The notes beneath the pieces are model-generated. The model saw only the letters and a program-made list of their open reading frames with translations. It searched no databases and was not told the DNA's origin. Below are positions 1 to 5,490 of a DNA stretch of 9,309 nucleotides, piece by piece. How positions within the stretch are numbered: position 1 is the first letter of the stretch; the number at the start of each line of letters is the position of its first letter. A program made the translations under genes and the position numbers. The DNA lies in the NCBI GenBank assembly GCA_030066455.1, contig JASJBQ010000164.1, forward strand, positions 1 through 9,309, given 5' to 3'. The stretch is from Desulfobacterales bacterium (GTDB taxonomy: Bacteria > Desulfobacterota > Desulfobacteria > Desulfobacterales > UBA5852).

Positions 1-1064
1 CCCGCCAGCAGGTTCACCTGGAGGAAAACCATGGCGATCAGGATGGGCATGAACGTCCCGGCGGTCTGAAGGCCCACCATGTTGCGCAGGATGACTACGA
101 TCAGCGCACCGAGGGGAATCATCAGCAGCAGTTTAAAAGTGTTCTGGTGGGCCAGCGGCAGGCTGTAGATCGAAAAATCCACCAGCAGGCTGTGGCGGAA
201 CTTGCCGTGCTGGATGGCTGCGCTCTTGGCCAGTCGTTTGCCGGCCATGGTCGCCAGGCTCAGCTTGCTGTCGGTGCCGCCCGTGATTTCGAGAATGGAC
301 TCATCGTGCTTCGACCAGAGCAGAAAGTGGTGCGGGTCTTCGACTTCCGCGCTGCGTGGGCTGATCAACTGCTGACCCTTGTCCGTCTGGATCTGGATAT
401 AGCCTTTGAGTTTCTGCTTCTTTTTTTCCGCAGCGAGGTCCAGGCCTTTGACGGCCCGGGCCTTGACCCCGGCCATATTCAACAGGCCGGCTGCCAGGTT
501 GAGTTTGCCGCCGTGATCATCGGCTTCGTCCAGCAGGCGCCGCGCCTTGGGATTGAGCGGGTCGTTCAGGGCCGCCACGATCAGGACGGCAATTTCAGCC
601 GCGGTCTTGCCCGCCAGCCCCACCTCCTTGACGATGTTTTCGGCCGCCTTTTGGGGCGCACCCTTCAGCACCGGGATCGGTGTGGTATCGAATGCGGTGG
701 CGGCCGGCTTGGCGGTGCCGCTGCGCCGGTAAATGGTCGACTGCAGGAACAGTGTCTGCGGGCCGGTGACGTTTTGCGCCTCCCAGACGATCCGCCCGTC
801 TTTGACCTTGGACGTGAAATCCCGGGTCAGGGACGGGTTGCGCTCGAGGACGGCGTGGAATTGGCCGGCATCGGGCAAATTCAATGAAACCTCGGCCGGC
901 CCGCCCTCGGCCGTGAAGGTGATGGTGGCCTCAACCGTCCAGACCGTTTCTTTTTCCGTGGGCGTGAGGGGAAAACCCAGTTTGAAGTGCTTGTAGAGGG
1001 CCAGGCCGCTGCCGAGCAGGACGAGAATGAGAACGATGACGATCAGCTGGATACGCGACTTCAT
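1..1064 (-). CDS. Inactive transglutaminase-like protein with transmembrane helices (7TM type), C-terminus cut off by window edge
   Basis: The minus frame is open from ATG (1064-1062) to the left edge, giving 354 residues with no stop, so the gene is partial. Residues 5-24 form an N-terminal membrane anchor. A soluble periplasmic region follows, beginning KLGFPLTP and VWTVEATITF, with a transglutaminase-like helix (GGKLNLAAGLLNMAGVKAR). Helices then occur at about 307-331 and 335-354, with the typical link NMVGLQTAGTFMPILIAM. No cysteine occurs anywhere in the visible protein, so the transglutaminase nucleophile is missing. This matches the known family of inactive transglutaminases fused to seven membrane helices, usually about 500 residues. 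Its ATG overlaps the TGA of the upstream RimB-like lipoprotein gene by 4 bp (ATGA), which implies translational coupling. In this family a RimK/glutamate-ligase-like ATP-grasp gene commonly follows; here it would lie to the left of position 1. The role is inferred to be a membrane scaffold or peptide-binding partner. Confidence 0.88.
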   Translation of the reverse strand, partial: MKSRIQLIVIVLILVLLGSGLALYKHFKLGFPLTPTEKETVWTVEATITFTAEGGPAEVSLNLPDAGQFHAVLERNPSLTRDFTSKVKDGRIVWEAQNVTGPQTLFLQSTIYRRSGTAKPAATAFDTTPIPVLKGAPQKAAENIVKEVGLAGKTAAEIAVLIVAALNDPLNPKARRLLDEADDHGGKLNLAAGLLNMAGVKARAVKGLDLAAEKKKQKLKGYIQIQTDKGQQLISPRSAEVEDPHHFLLWSKHDESILEITGGTDSKLSLATMAGKRLAKSAAIQHGKFRHSLLVDFSIYSLPLAHQNTFKLLLMIPLGALIVVILRNMVGLQTAGTFMPILIAMVFLQVNLLA

Positions 1065-1741
1065 TGGGTGTCCTCGCTCATGGGGGTGGCCGTGTTTTTG
1101 CGGGTCACATCCACGATGAATTCACCCCCCAGAAAATTGCGGCCGATCAATACCGGGTAGGTGAAGGCCGAGCGGTCGGTGAGGGAAAACTCCCGATAGA
1201 GTTCGACCTTGCCCAGAGCGGCTTTCAGCTTGATCACCGGTCGGTACTGGGGATCGGTGCCGTGGCGGGTGATTTCGACCGTGCGGGTCAGACGCCCCTC
1301 CACCTGTACCTTTTTACCGCTGCGCCGATCCAGAAGCATGAACCGTACCCACTTCTTGCCGTCGCGTTCGAACTTCTGGATGTCCCGCGCGTCCAGTGAC
1401 GAGGTCGTGGCACCCGTGTCGATGCGGGCCGGCAGGGTGAGGCCGGCCTTCACGATGGTTACCGGCTCCACCTCGCCGATAATGCGCATGCCCTGAATGG
1501 ACTTTGGACCCGGGGGAGGCTCGACCGGGGCCGGTTTTACCGCCGCCTGCGGCGTTGCTTCCGGAGGCGCCGCGGTGGTTGGATCAACCGGGGCAGGAGG
1601 CGGCGCTGTCGTTTCTGCGGTGGCCGCCTCGGTCGGCGCGGGGCGTGATGATTGTTGAGCGGCACATGACACGACCAGGCTCAGCATAACCACGAGGATG
1701 AGCAGCAACAAACCGTCGTTCGTTTTCTTAAACAGGTGCAT
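1061..1741 (-). CDS. Exported RimB-like retropepsin-fold protease lipoprotein ("ATP-dependent zinc protease" family)
   Basis: The product is 226 residues. A signal sequence (LLLLILVVMLSLVVSC) ends in a lipobox with Cys26; Ala27 follows, which is not the Asp inner-membrane retention signal. Residues 31-79 are a Pro/Ala/Thr-rich linker. The conserved domain spans about 82-212, with the aspartyl motif DTGATTSSLDA (Asp108) and a C-terminal YPVLIGRNFLGG segment. Databases name this family ATP-dependent zinc protease. Its characterised cytoplasmic member, Pseudomonas RimB, is retropepsin-like and removes glutamates added by RimK. Here the signal and lipobox place the enzyme in the envelope. The ATG at 1741 is preferred because GGGGGA lies 7 nt upstream (1749-1754). 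Earlier in-frame starts at 1756 and 1906 lack such a site and would bury the signal peptide. It overlaps the next gene by 4 bp. The substrate is unknown; a glutamate- or peptide-tagged envelope target is an inference. Confidence 0.88.
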   Translation of the reverse strand: MHLFKKTNDGLLLLILVVMLSLVVSCAAQQSSRPAPTEAATAETTAPPPAPVDPTTAAPPEATPQAAVKPAPVEPPPGPKSIQGMRIIGEVEPVTIVKAGLTLPARIDTGATTSSLDARDIQKFERDGKKWVRFMLLDRRSGKKVQVEGRLTRTVEITRHGTDPQYRPVIKLKAALGKVELYREFSLTDRSAFTYPVLIGRNFLGGEFIVDVTRKNTATPMSEDTQ

Positions 1742-1947
1742 TGCGGATTCCCCCATGAAGCCAGTGATGAATGGTGACGTATGGTTTTTCAAGTCCGCGG
1801 CCCGTTGGTTATAGCCGGGCCTTTGGATGCCGGCGGGTCCAGCGATCATTGCCCCGCCGCAAGGATCGACCGGGCATGTCTCCCTGGCGGGCCAAAGATG
1901 CGTCAATGCCTTGCATGGTACCGACCCAATTATGACGGATATGGCTT

Positions 1948-1956
1948 ATTATATCA
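1948..1956 (-). promoter_or_regulatory. Extended -10 promoter TGA-TATAAT facing the lipoprotein/transglutaminase operon
   Basis: Read on the minus strand, the bases are TGATATAAT: a perfect TATAAT with the TG extension one base upstream. No good -35 hexamer lies 16-19 bp further upstream, which is normal for extended -10 promoters. Transcription would start near 1941 and leave a leader of about 200 nt before the ATG at 1741. The call rests on motif match only. Confidence 0.5.
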
Positions 1957-1977
1957 TATACTTTTTGAGGCCTCGAA

Positions 1978-2019
1978 CTAAATTTAGGCTAAACGTGGAG
2001 ATATTTAGGGCCTGTTTAG
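1978..2019. promoter_or_regulatory. Cluster of five TTTAG/CTAAA boxes, possible operator
   Basis: Boxes begin at 1978 (CTAAA), 1983 (TTTAG), 1989 (CTAAA), 2004 (TTTAG) and 2015 (TTTAG). The first two form the perfect palindrome CTAAATTTAG, and the second and third form TTTAG-G-CTAAA. Same-orientation boxes are spaced 11, 21 and 11 bp, close to whole helical turns. The cluster lies about 37-78 bp upstream of the predicted minus-strand start and 87-128 bp upstream of the M14 gene start. This suggests a binding site for a dimeric regulator shared by both transcription units. No regulator gene is seen nearby. Confidence 0.4.
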
Positions 2020-2105
2020 TTGATTATGCCCTTGACCTGGTCTATCCCTGTTGCCGGCACGTCCCTGTTTCTGCGTCACGAAACCGCAATCAAGAGAGGC
2101 TCCTC

Positions 2106-3314
2106 ATGAGAAATGCCTGGCTGGTTTTGCTTTTGCTGTTTGTGGCCGCCCCCGCAATGGCCACTGAAGCCGCCGATGGTGCGGAAGGGGATTTGCCCGT
2201 CGAAAAAGAAACCGTCGTCGTTCAAGAAACCAAGGACCTCAGAGACAGGTTCACGGGGCAGCCGGCCACGACGTTCAAACTGATTGGCACCGAAATCGAA
2301 CCGGGCACCCGAAGGAGCCTGCAATGGTTTTCGCCCCAGGCCCCCGGCGGGTTTGCCGTGGCCACCCCGGTCATCGTCGTCAATGGTCACGAGGCCGGGC
2401 CGGTGCTGTGCCTGACGGCCGCCATCCACGGCGACGAACTCAACGGCATCGAGATCGCGCGGCGGGTCGTCAACAGCCTCGATCCCAAAAAACTGAAGGG
2501 TGTCGTCGTGTCCGTGCCGATCGTCAACCTGGAGGGCTTCTGGCGGCGCGACCGCTACATCGGCGACCGTCGCGACCTCAACCGCTATTTTCCGGGGAGC
2601 CCGGACGGTGCCTACCCCGGCCGGGTCGCCTACGCCCTCATGGACGACATCGTCAAGCACTGCGACGCGGTCGTCGACCTGCACACGGGATCTTTCTACC
2701 GTGAAAACCTGCCGCAGCTCAGGGCCGACCTGGCCGTCAAAGAGGTGGCTTATCTGGCCGAAGGCTTCGGGGGCCTCACCGTACTCCACAATGCCGGTCC
2801 GGCCGGCACTCTGCGCGGGGCGGCCACGGCCGCCGGCATCCCGGCGGTGGTCATGGAAATCGGCGGGCCGCTGAGCCTGGACCTCAAGAAAGTCGAACTG
2901 GGGGTCAAGAGCCTGGAGACGCTGCTGCACACCATCGGGATGATCGATCGCGCCCGGATTTGGAAGAACCCCCAGCCGGTTTTCTACGCGAGCCAATTTA
3001 TCCGTGCCGAGGTCGGCGGCATCCTGATCAACAAAGTCGAGCTGGGCGCCACGATCAAAACCGACACGGTCCTGGCCGAAATCATCGATCCGATCAACAA
3101 CTCGGTTTTCAAGGTGCGATCCCCCACGGGCGGCACCATTCTGGGCCGAGCCCAGAACCAGTTCGTCAGCCCCGGTTTCGCCATCTTCCGCATCGGCCAT
3201 AAGAAATCCAAGGAAGAACTCGAGCAAAAGGCCGAGGCCGAAAAAGAGGCCCAAACCGCAAAGGTCCTCGAAGAGCTGGGGGCCAACGAGGCCACGCGGG
3301 ATCGCCGGCCCTGA
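2106..3314 (+). CDS. Secreted succinylglutamate desuccinylase/aspartoacylase-family (M14-like) protein
   Basis: The product is 402 residues with a Sec signal peptide (MRNAWLVLLLLFVAAPAMA, likely cut after AMA). The M14-like zinc site is complete: His108 and Glu111 in HGDELNG, and His193 in VVDLHTGS. RDLNRYFPG (about 156-164) supplies substrate-binding residues, and Glu251 in VVMEIGG fits the catalytic glutamate. Residues about 290-362 form the family's C-terminal beta domain (RAEVGGILINKVELG), followed by a charged, probably helical tail from 366. Relatives deacylate N-acyl amino acids or trim amide-linked acidic residues; the signal peptide puts this one in the periplasm. The start at 2106 is chosen because GAGAGG (2094-2099) precedes it and the signal peptide begins there; the upstream in-frame extension to 1827 looks non-coding. 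It lies divergent to the RimB-like/transglutaminase operon, so a shared role in modifying an envelope peptide or metabolite is likely. The exact substrate cannot be read from the sequence. Confidence 0.9.
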   Translation: MRNAWLVLLLLFVAAPAMATEAADGAEGDLPVEKETVVVQETKDLRDRFTGQPATTFKLIGTEIEPGTRRSLQWFSPQAPGGFAVATPVIVVNGHEAGPVLCLTAAIHGDELNGIEIARRVVNSLDPKKLKGVVVSVPIVNLEGFWRRDRYIGDRRDLNRYFPGSPDGAYPGRVAYALMDDIVKHCDAVVDLHTGSFYRENLPQLRADLAVKEVAYLAEGFGGLTVLHNAGPAGTLRGAATAAGIPAVVMEIGGPLSLDLKKVELGVKSLETLLHTIGMIDRARIWKNPQPVFYASQFIRAEVGGILINKVELGATIKTDTVLAEIIDPINNSVFKVRSPTGGTILGRAQNQFVSPGFAIFRIGHKKSKEELEQKAEAEKEAQTAKVLEELGANEATRDRRP

Positions 3315-3323
3315 CGGTCCGAC

Positions 3324-3344
3324 GCGTGCGGCGCGGCCGCACGC
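3324..3344 (+). terminator. GC-rich hairpin after the M14 gene, possible terminator without a T tract
   Basis: A perfect 9-bp stem (GCGTGCGGC / GCCGCACGC) with a 3-base loop starts 10 bases after the M14 stop codon. No run of T follows, so it is at best a weak or Rho-assisted terminator, or an mRNA 3'-end stabiliser. Confidence 0.4.
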
Positions 3345-3379
3345 CGCAGATGCGGCACGCTTTCCCGGTGTAAAGGGGC

Positions 3380-3417
3380 ATCGAGGGTCCGGGGTGTTTG
3401 TACCCCGTGCCCTCGAT
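3380..3417. terminator. Two-tier hairpin in the convergent gap, possible bidirectional terminator
   Basis: An outer 8-bp stem (ATCGAGGG / CCCTCGAT) and an inner 5-bp stem (GGGGT / ACCCC) are separated by a symmetric 3x3 internal loop, with a 6-base loop at the tip. It sits between the convergent M14 and flavodoxin genes, where a terminator serving both would be expected. Neither strand has a strong T tract after the stem, so the terminator call is tentative. Confidence 0.4.
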
Positions 3418-3520
3418 CCAATCCGCGGGGTGGATCACCGCCTCGATCTGGTCCAGGTGATATTTACGGTGGATCGAATGGATGTTTCATTTTGGGTCCG
3501 CGCGTTTTGCTCGGCGCGGG

Positions 3521-3997
3521 TCAAAGCCTGCGTCGCAGCGCCCGGGCAAACGCCCGCGCCCCGTGGATGTCTTCCTCGTTCGGGCGCCCCTTGCTGATCC
3601 CCATCCACTTGAACAGCGGGTTGCGGTCCTGCCCGGGGCCGTGCCAGCGATCGACGATTTCGATGCCCCGCTGATCGAGCTTTTTGGCCAGGTCGGATTG
3701 ATAGAACGGCCCCCAGTTCAGCCCCCACGCGCTGGTGCTGAAGATGAACACGCGGCTGGCGGCAGGGAGCCGGGCCGCCAGGTCCACGACCGGGCGCGCC
3801 AGCCGCAGCCAGTACACCCCCGAACCCAGTCCGATCAGGGGGCGGCCGCGAAGCTGGTGGTCTTTGAGTTGATCGATGGCCACCAGGTCGGCGTTCAGCG
3901 CTTCCGCCATGGCTGCGGCCACCCGGTGCGTATTTCCCGTCTGCGAGCTGACGGCAATCAGTGGCGTGCGGCGCCGCTGCTTGGGATCGGAACCCAT
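3521..3997 (-). CDS. Flavodoxin-family protein
   Basis: The product is 158 residues, the length of a short-chain flavodoxin. The FMN phosphate loop is SSQTGNT (residues 17-23) after a beta strand (PLIAV). A second strand and loop (IGLGSGVYW, 55-63) and FSTSAWG (86-92) correspond to the flavin-ring-contacting loops. The C-terminal stretch SKGRPNEEDIHGARAFARAL matches the usual end of this flavodoxin family. It should be a cytoplasmic one- or two-electron carrier using FMN; the redox partner is unknown. An ATG at 3997 is chosen over the GTG at 4000 because GGGGGGAG (4003-4010) lies 5 nt before the ATG and only 2 nt before the GTG. It is the last minus-strand gene before the convergent M14 gene, with about 200 bp separating it from DinB upstream. 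It may be transcribed alone. Confidence 0.85.
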   Translation of the reverse strand: MGSDPKQRRRTPLIAVSSQTGNTHRVAAAMAEALNADLVAIDQLKDHQLRGRPLIGLGSGVYWLRLARPVVDLAARLPAASRVFIFSTSAWGLNWGPFYQSDLAKKLDQRGIEIVDRWHGPGQDRNPLFKWMGISKGRPNEEDIHGARAFARALRRRL

Positions 3998-4002
3998 CAC
4001 AT

Positions 4003-4010
4003 CTCCCCCC
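4003..4010 (-). promoter_or_regulatory. Ribosome binding site deciding the flavodoxin start
   Basis: The minus strand reads GGGGGGAG, 5 nt before ATG 3997 and 2 nt before the in-frame GTG 4000. The spacing favours the ATG. Confidence 0.55.
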
Positions 4011-4032
4011 GATCAGCAGGTTGTCGATTCGC

Positions 4033-4082
4033 GATGGCCTGCGGCCATCCGCGGTTAAAAATCCACAGCAATCAATGGGCCT
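4033..4082. repeat. REP-like intergenic element, copy 1 (hairpin plus 12-mer)
   Basis: A hairpin with 7-bp arms GATGGCC / GGCCATC and loop TGC occupies 4033-4049. It ends in CCATCCG, and 19 bases later comes ATCAATGGGCCT (4071-4082). The same arm ending and 12-mer recur in the same orientation at 5387-5410. It lies in the gap between the flavodoxin and DinB genes. Nothing else recognisable occurs in 4011-4198. Confidence 0.45.
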
Positions 4083-4198
4083 GTGGCCACGAAGCGTGCT
4101 TTGACGGCGGATTGCGGTGCGCCCGGCTTGCGCTGGCGGCGTTCATTGCCGTCGGTCAGAGGGCTTCAATCCTGTCGCCGGTCGTATCGGGCCGGGCG

Positions 4199-4729
4199 CT
4201 ATTGAAAGTGGCGGAACAGGGACGCGGCCGGGTCGCGCGGCTGCCCCTTACCGTCCGCCAGCCATGCGTCGTGAGTGGCCTGGATCTGGTCGATGTGCTC
4301 GGGCACGTGGTTGGCATAGACCGCCAGCCAGTCGTCCAGTGTCATGATGCCGTTTTCGGGATGATCGATGGTGTTGGCCCACGCGGCATCGGGCAGCGTT
4401 TTGACGAGGGCATAGGTCATGCCACGCAGGTGCTTGAACAGGGCGAGGGCCGCTTTCGGGTCCTGGTCCGCATAGCCCAGGCCCCGGGCCCACTGGTCTT
4501 CGTCATAGGCCATCACCGCGGCCCCCGGCTCGGCGATGGCTCGGCGGCAGCGGATATAGCTGTTGGCCTCGCTGTCGGTGATGTGCAGAATAATTTCGCG
4601 GATGCTCCACCGCTCCGGGCCGGGTTTGTAGTCCCACATGGCCTCGGGGAACTTTTCCAGGGCGCGTGCCAATAAGTCATGGGCATCGCGGTAGCGGGCC
4701 AGTTTCTGGCGGCGTTCTTCGGTGTTCAA
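4199..4729 (-). CDS. DinB-family (YfiT/DinB-like) metal-binding protein
   Basis: The product is 176 residues of four-helix DinB fold. The three metal-ligand histidines are present: His49 (IREIILHITDSE), His141 and His145 (YANHVPEHIDQI). The spacing and flanking residues (RWSIREIILHITDSE at the N-terminal third, DDWLAVYANHVPEHIDQI near the C-terminus) are typical. The family includes metal-dependent thiol transferases and many members of unknown function, so no reaction is assigned. The start is TTG at 4729-4727, supported by AGGAGA 7 nt upstream (4737-4742). The TTG overlaps the TGA of the GNAT gene by 4 bp (TTGA), so the two are probably co-translated. The longer frame reaching 4999 is only readthrough into the antisense of the GNAT gene. 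Confidence 0.87.
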   Translation of the reverse strand: MNTEERRQKLARYRDAHDLLARALEKFPEAMWDYKPGPERWSIREIILHITDSEANSYIRCRRAIAEPGAAVMAYDEDQWARGLGYADQDPKAALALFKHLRGMTYALVKTLPDAAWANTIDHPENGIMTLDDWLAVYANHVPEHIDQIQATHDAWLADGKGQPRDPAASLFRHFQ

Positions 4730-5298
4730 AGTCTCTTCTCCTGCGCGATCGTATATCGCATGATGCGTTTGGCGGCCGATGGGGCGGCGCATTCGACAAA
4801 CCCCGCTTTCCGGAAAACTTCCGGAGTTCCCATGAAACTGGTGGTCGGCGGGGCCTTGGCGCTCTTGACCACGCTGGGATAGGCTTCCACGATGGTGCCG
4901 CCCTGGCGGCGGACATGGTCGACGGCGGCACCGATCATGGCGTGCATCATCCCGGCCCGGCGGCAGTCGCGGGCGACGTAGAAGCAGACCAGCGACCATA
5001 CCGGTTGATCGTCGATCCGCTTGAGCACGGGCGAACGGTTCAGCGACGGGAAATCATCCCGCGGGGCCACCGAACACCAGGCCACCGGCCGCCCGTCGCG
5101 ATAGCCCAGAATGCCCGGCACCCGACCCGCGGCGACGATGGCCTGCATGGCGCGGCGGTTGCCCTCCCCCTGTTGCTGTTCGAACACCTTGCGGGTCAGG
5201 CGCCACCACATGCACCAGCAGCCGCCATAGGCCCCGTGAGGGCCCATGAGGTTTTCGATATCTTCCCAGTTGTCAGGGGTTAAAGGTTGGAAATCCAT
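4726..5298 (-). CDS. GNAT-family N-acetyltransferase
   Basis: The product is 190 residues. The N-terminal part carries a cysteine- and tryptophan-rich signature (GGCWCMWWRL) typical of one GNAT subfamily. WCSVAPRDDFPSL follows, then the acetyl-CoA-binding motif in VCFYVARDCRRAGMMHAMI (R-R-A-G replaces the usual R-G-x-G). The end, AAPSAAKRIMRY, also matches the subfamily. It should transfer an acetyl group from acetyl-CoA to an amine; the substrate is unknown. ATG 5298 is used because GAGGAG lies 4 nt upstream; the longer in-frame extension to 5403 crosses a palindromic spacer and shows no protein-like content. It is followed by the coupled DinB gene and preceded by a 192-bp gap after pxpC, so it may have its own promoter, though none was identified. 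Confidence 0.87.
   Translation of the reverse strand: MDFQPLTPDNWEDIENLMGPHGAYGGCWCMWWRLTRKVFEQQQGEGNRRAMQAIVAAGRVPGILGYRDGRPVAWCSVAPRDDFPSLNRSPVLKRIDDQPVWSLVCFYVARDCRRAGMMHAMIGAAVDHVRRQGGTIVEAYPSVVKSAKAPPTTSFMGTPEVFRKAGFVECAAPSAAKRIMRYTIAQEKRL
4737..4742 (-). promoter_or_regulatory. Ribosome binding site for the TTG start of DinB
   Basis: AGGAGA on the minus strand lies 7 nt before TTG 4729, inside the last codons of the GNAT gene. It fixes the non-ATG start, since no ATG in frame gives a full DinB domain. Confidence 0.6.
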
Positions 5299-5344
5299 CG
5301 GGCTCCTCGGTGCCGGGGCCACCCCCCGGTGGGCCTGGCGGTGA

Positions 5345-5410
5345 ATGGCTGCAGCCATCGTCTGCCTGATGGCGGATGGATCAGTCCATCCGTTTGGGAT
5401 CAATGGGCCT
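5345..5410. repeat. REP-like intergenic element, copy 2 (palindrome, hairpin, 12-mer)
   Basis: The perfect 14-bp palindrome ATGGCTGCAGCCAT (5345-5358) is followed by an 8-bp hairpin CGGATGGA / TCCATCCG (5373-5392, loop TCAG). Six bases later comes ATCAATGGGCCT (5399-5410), identical to the 12-mer at 4071-4082. The palindrome also resembles the GATGGCC/GGCCATC arms of copy 1. It lies between pxpC and the GNAT gene. Confidence 0.45.
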
Positions 5411-5490
5411 ACAACCTACCAGAGCCGTCACGGGACGACAAGATCGACATCCTGCCGCATCCGGGTCCAGCACCGCCTGCGGTCGATCAT

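Larger units (their letters stand above)
1742..2105. other. Divergent intergenic region between the lipoprotein and M14 genes
   Basis: This 364-bp gap holds no convincing gene. Its middle part (about 1929-2032) is strikingly AT-rich compared with the surrounding GC-rich DNA. It contains a minus-strand extended -10 promoter and a cluster of TTTAG/CTAAA boxes, annotated separately. No matching plus-strand promoter with a good -35/-10 pair was found for the M14 gene. Open frames that cross the gap are extensions of the flanking genes and show no recognisable protein. Confidence 0.6.

Noticed and set aside
1742..1906. Earlier start for the RimB-like lipoprotein at 1906 or 1756
   Set aside because: Neither has a ribosome binding site, and the 1906 start would place 55 extra residues before a clear lipoprotein signal sequence.
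2057..2075. Possible sigma-54 promoter (GGCAC near 2057) before the M14 gene
   Set aside because: The GC dinucleotide required at the -12 position is missing at the proper spacing.
1827..2105. N-terminal extension of the M14 protein from 1827
   Set aside because: The signal peptide begins at 2106 behind GAGAGG; the extension crosses the AT-rich regulatory region and looks non-coding.
2076..3254. Long minus-strand open frame (392 codons) opposite the M14 gene
   Set aside because: It is the antisense shadow of a gene with a full zinc site, signal peptide and ribosome binding site; the translation shows no recognisable domain and GC-rich DNA commonly leaves such frames open.
3482..4675. Plus-strand open frame of 397 codons across the flavodoxin and DinB genes
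   Set aside because: It runs antisense through two recognisable genes and the spacer between them, with no protein motif of its own.
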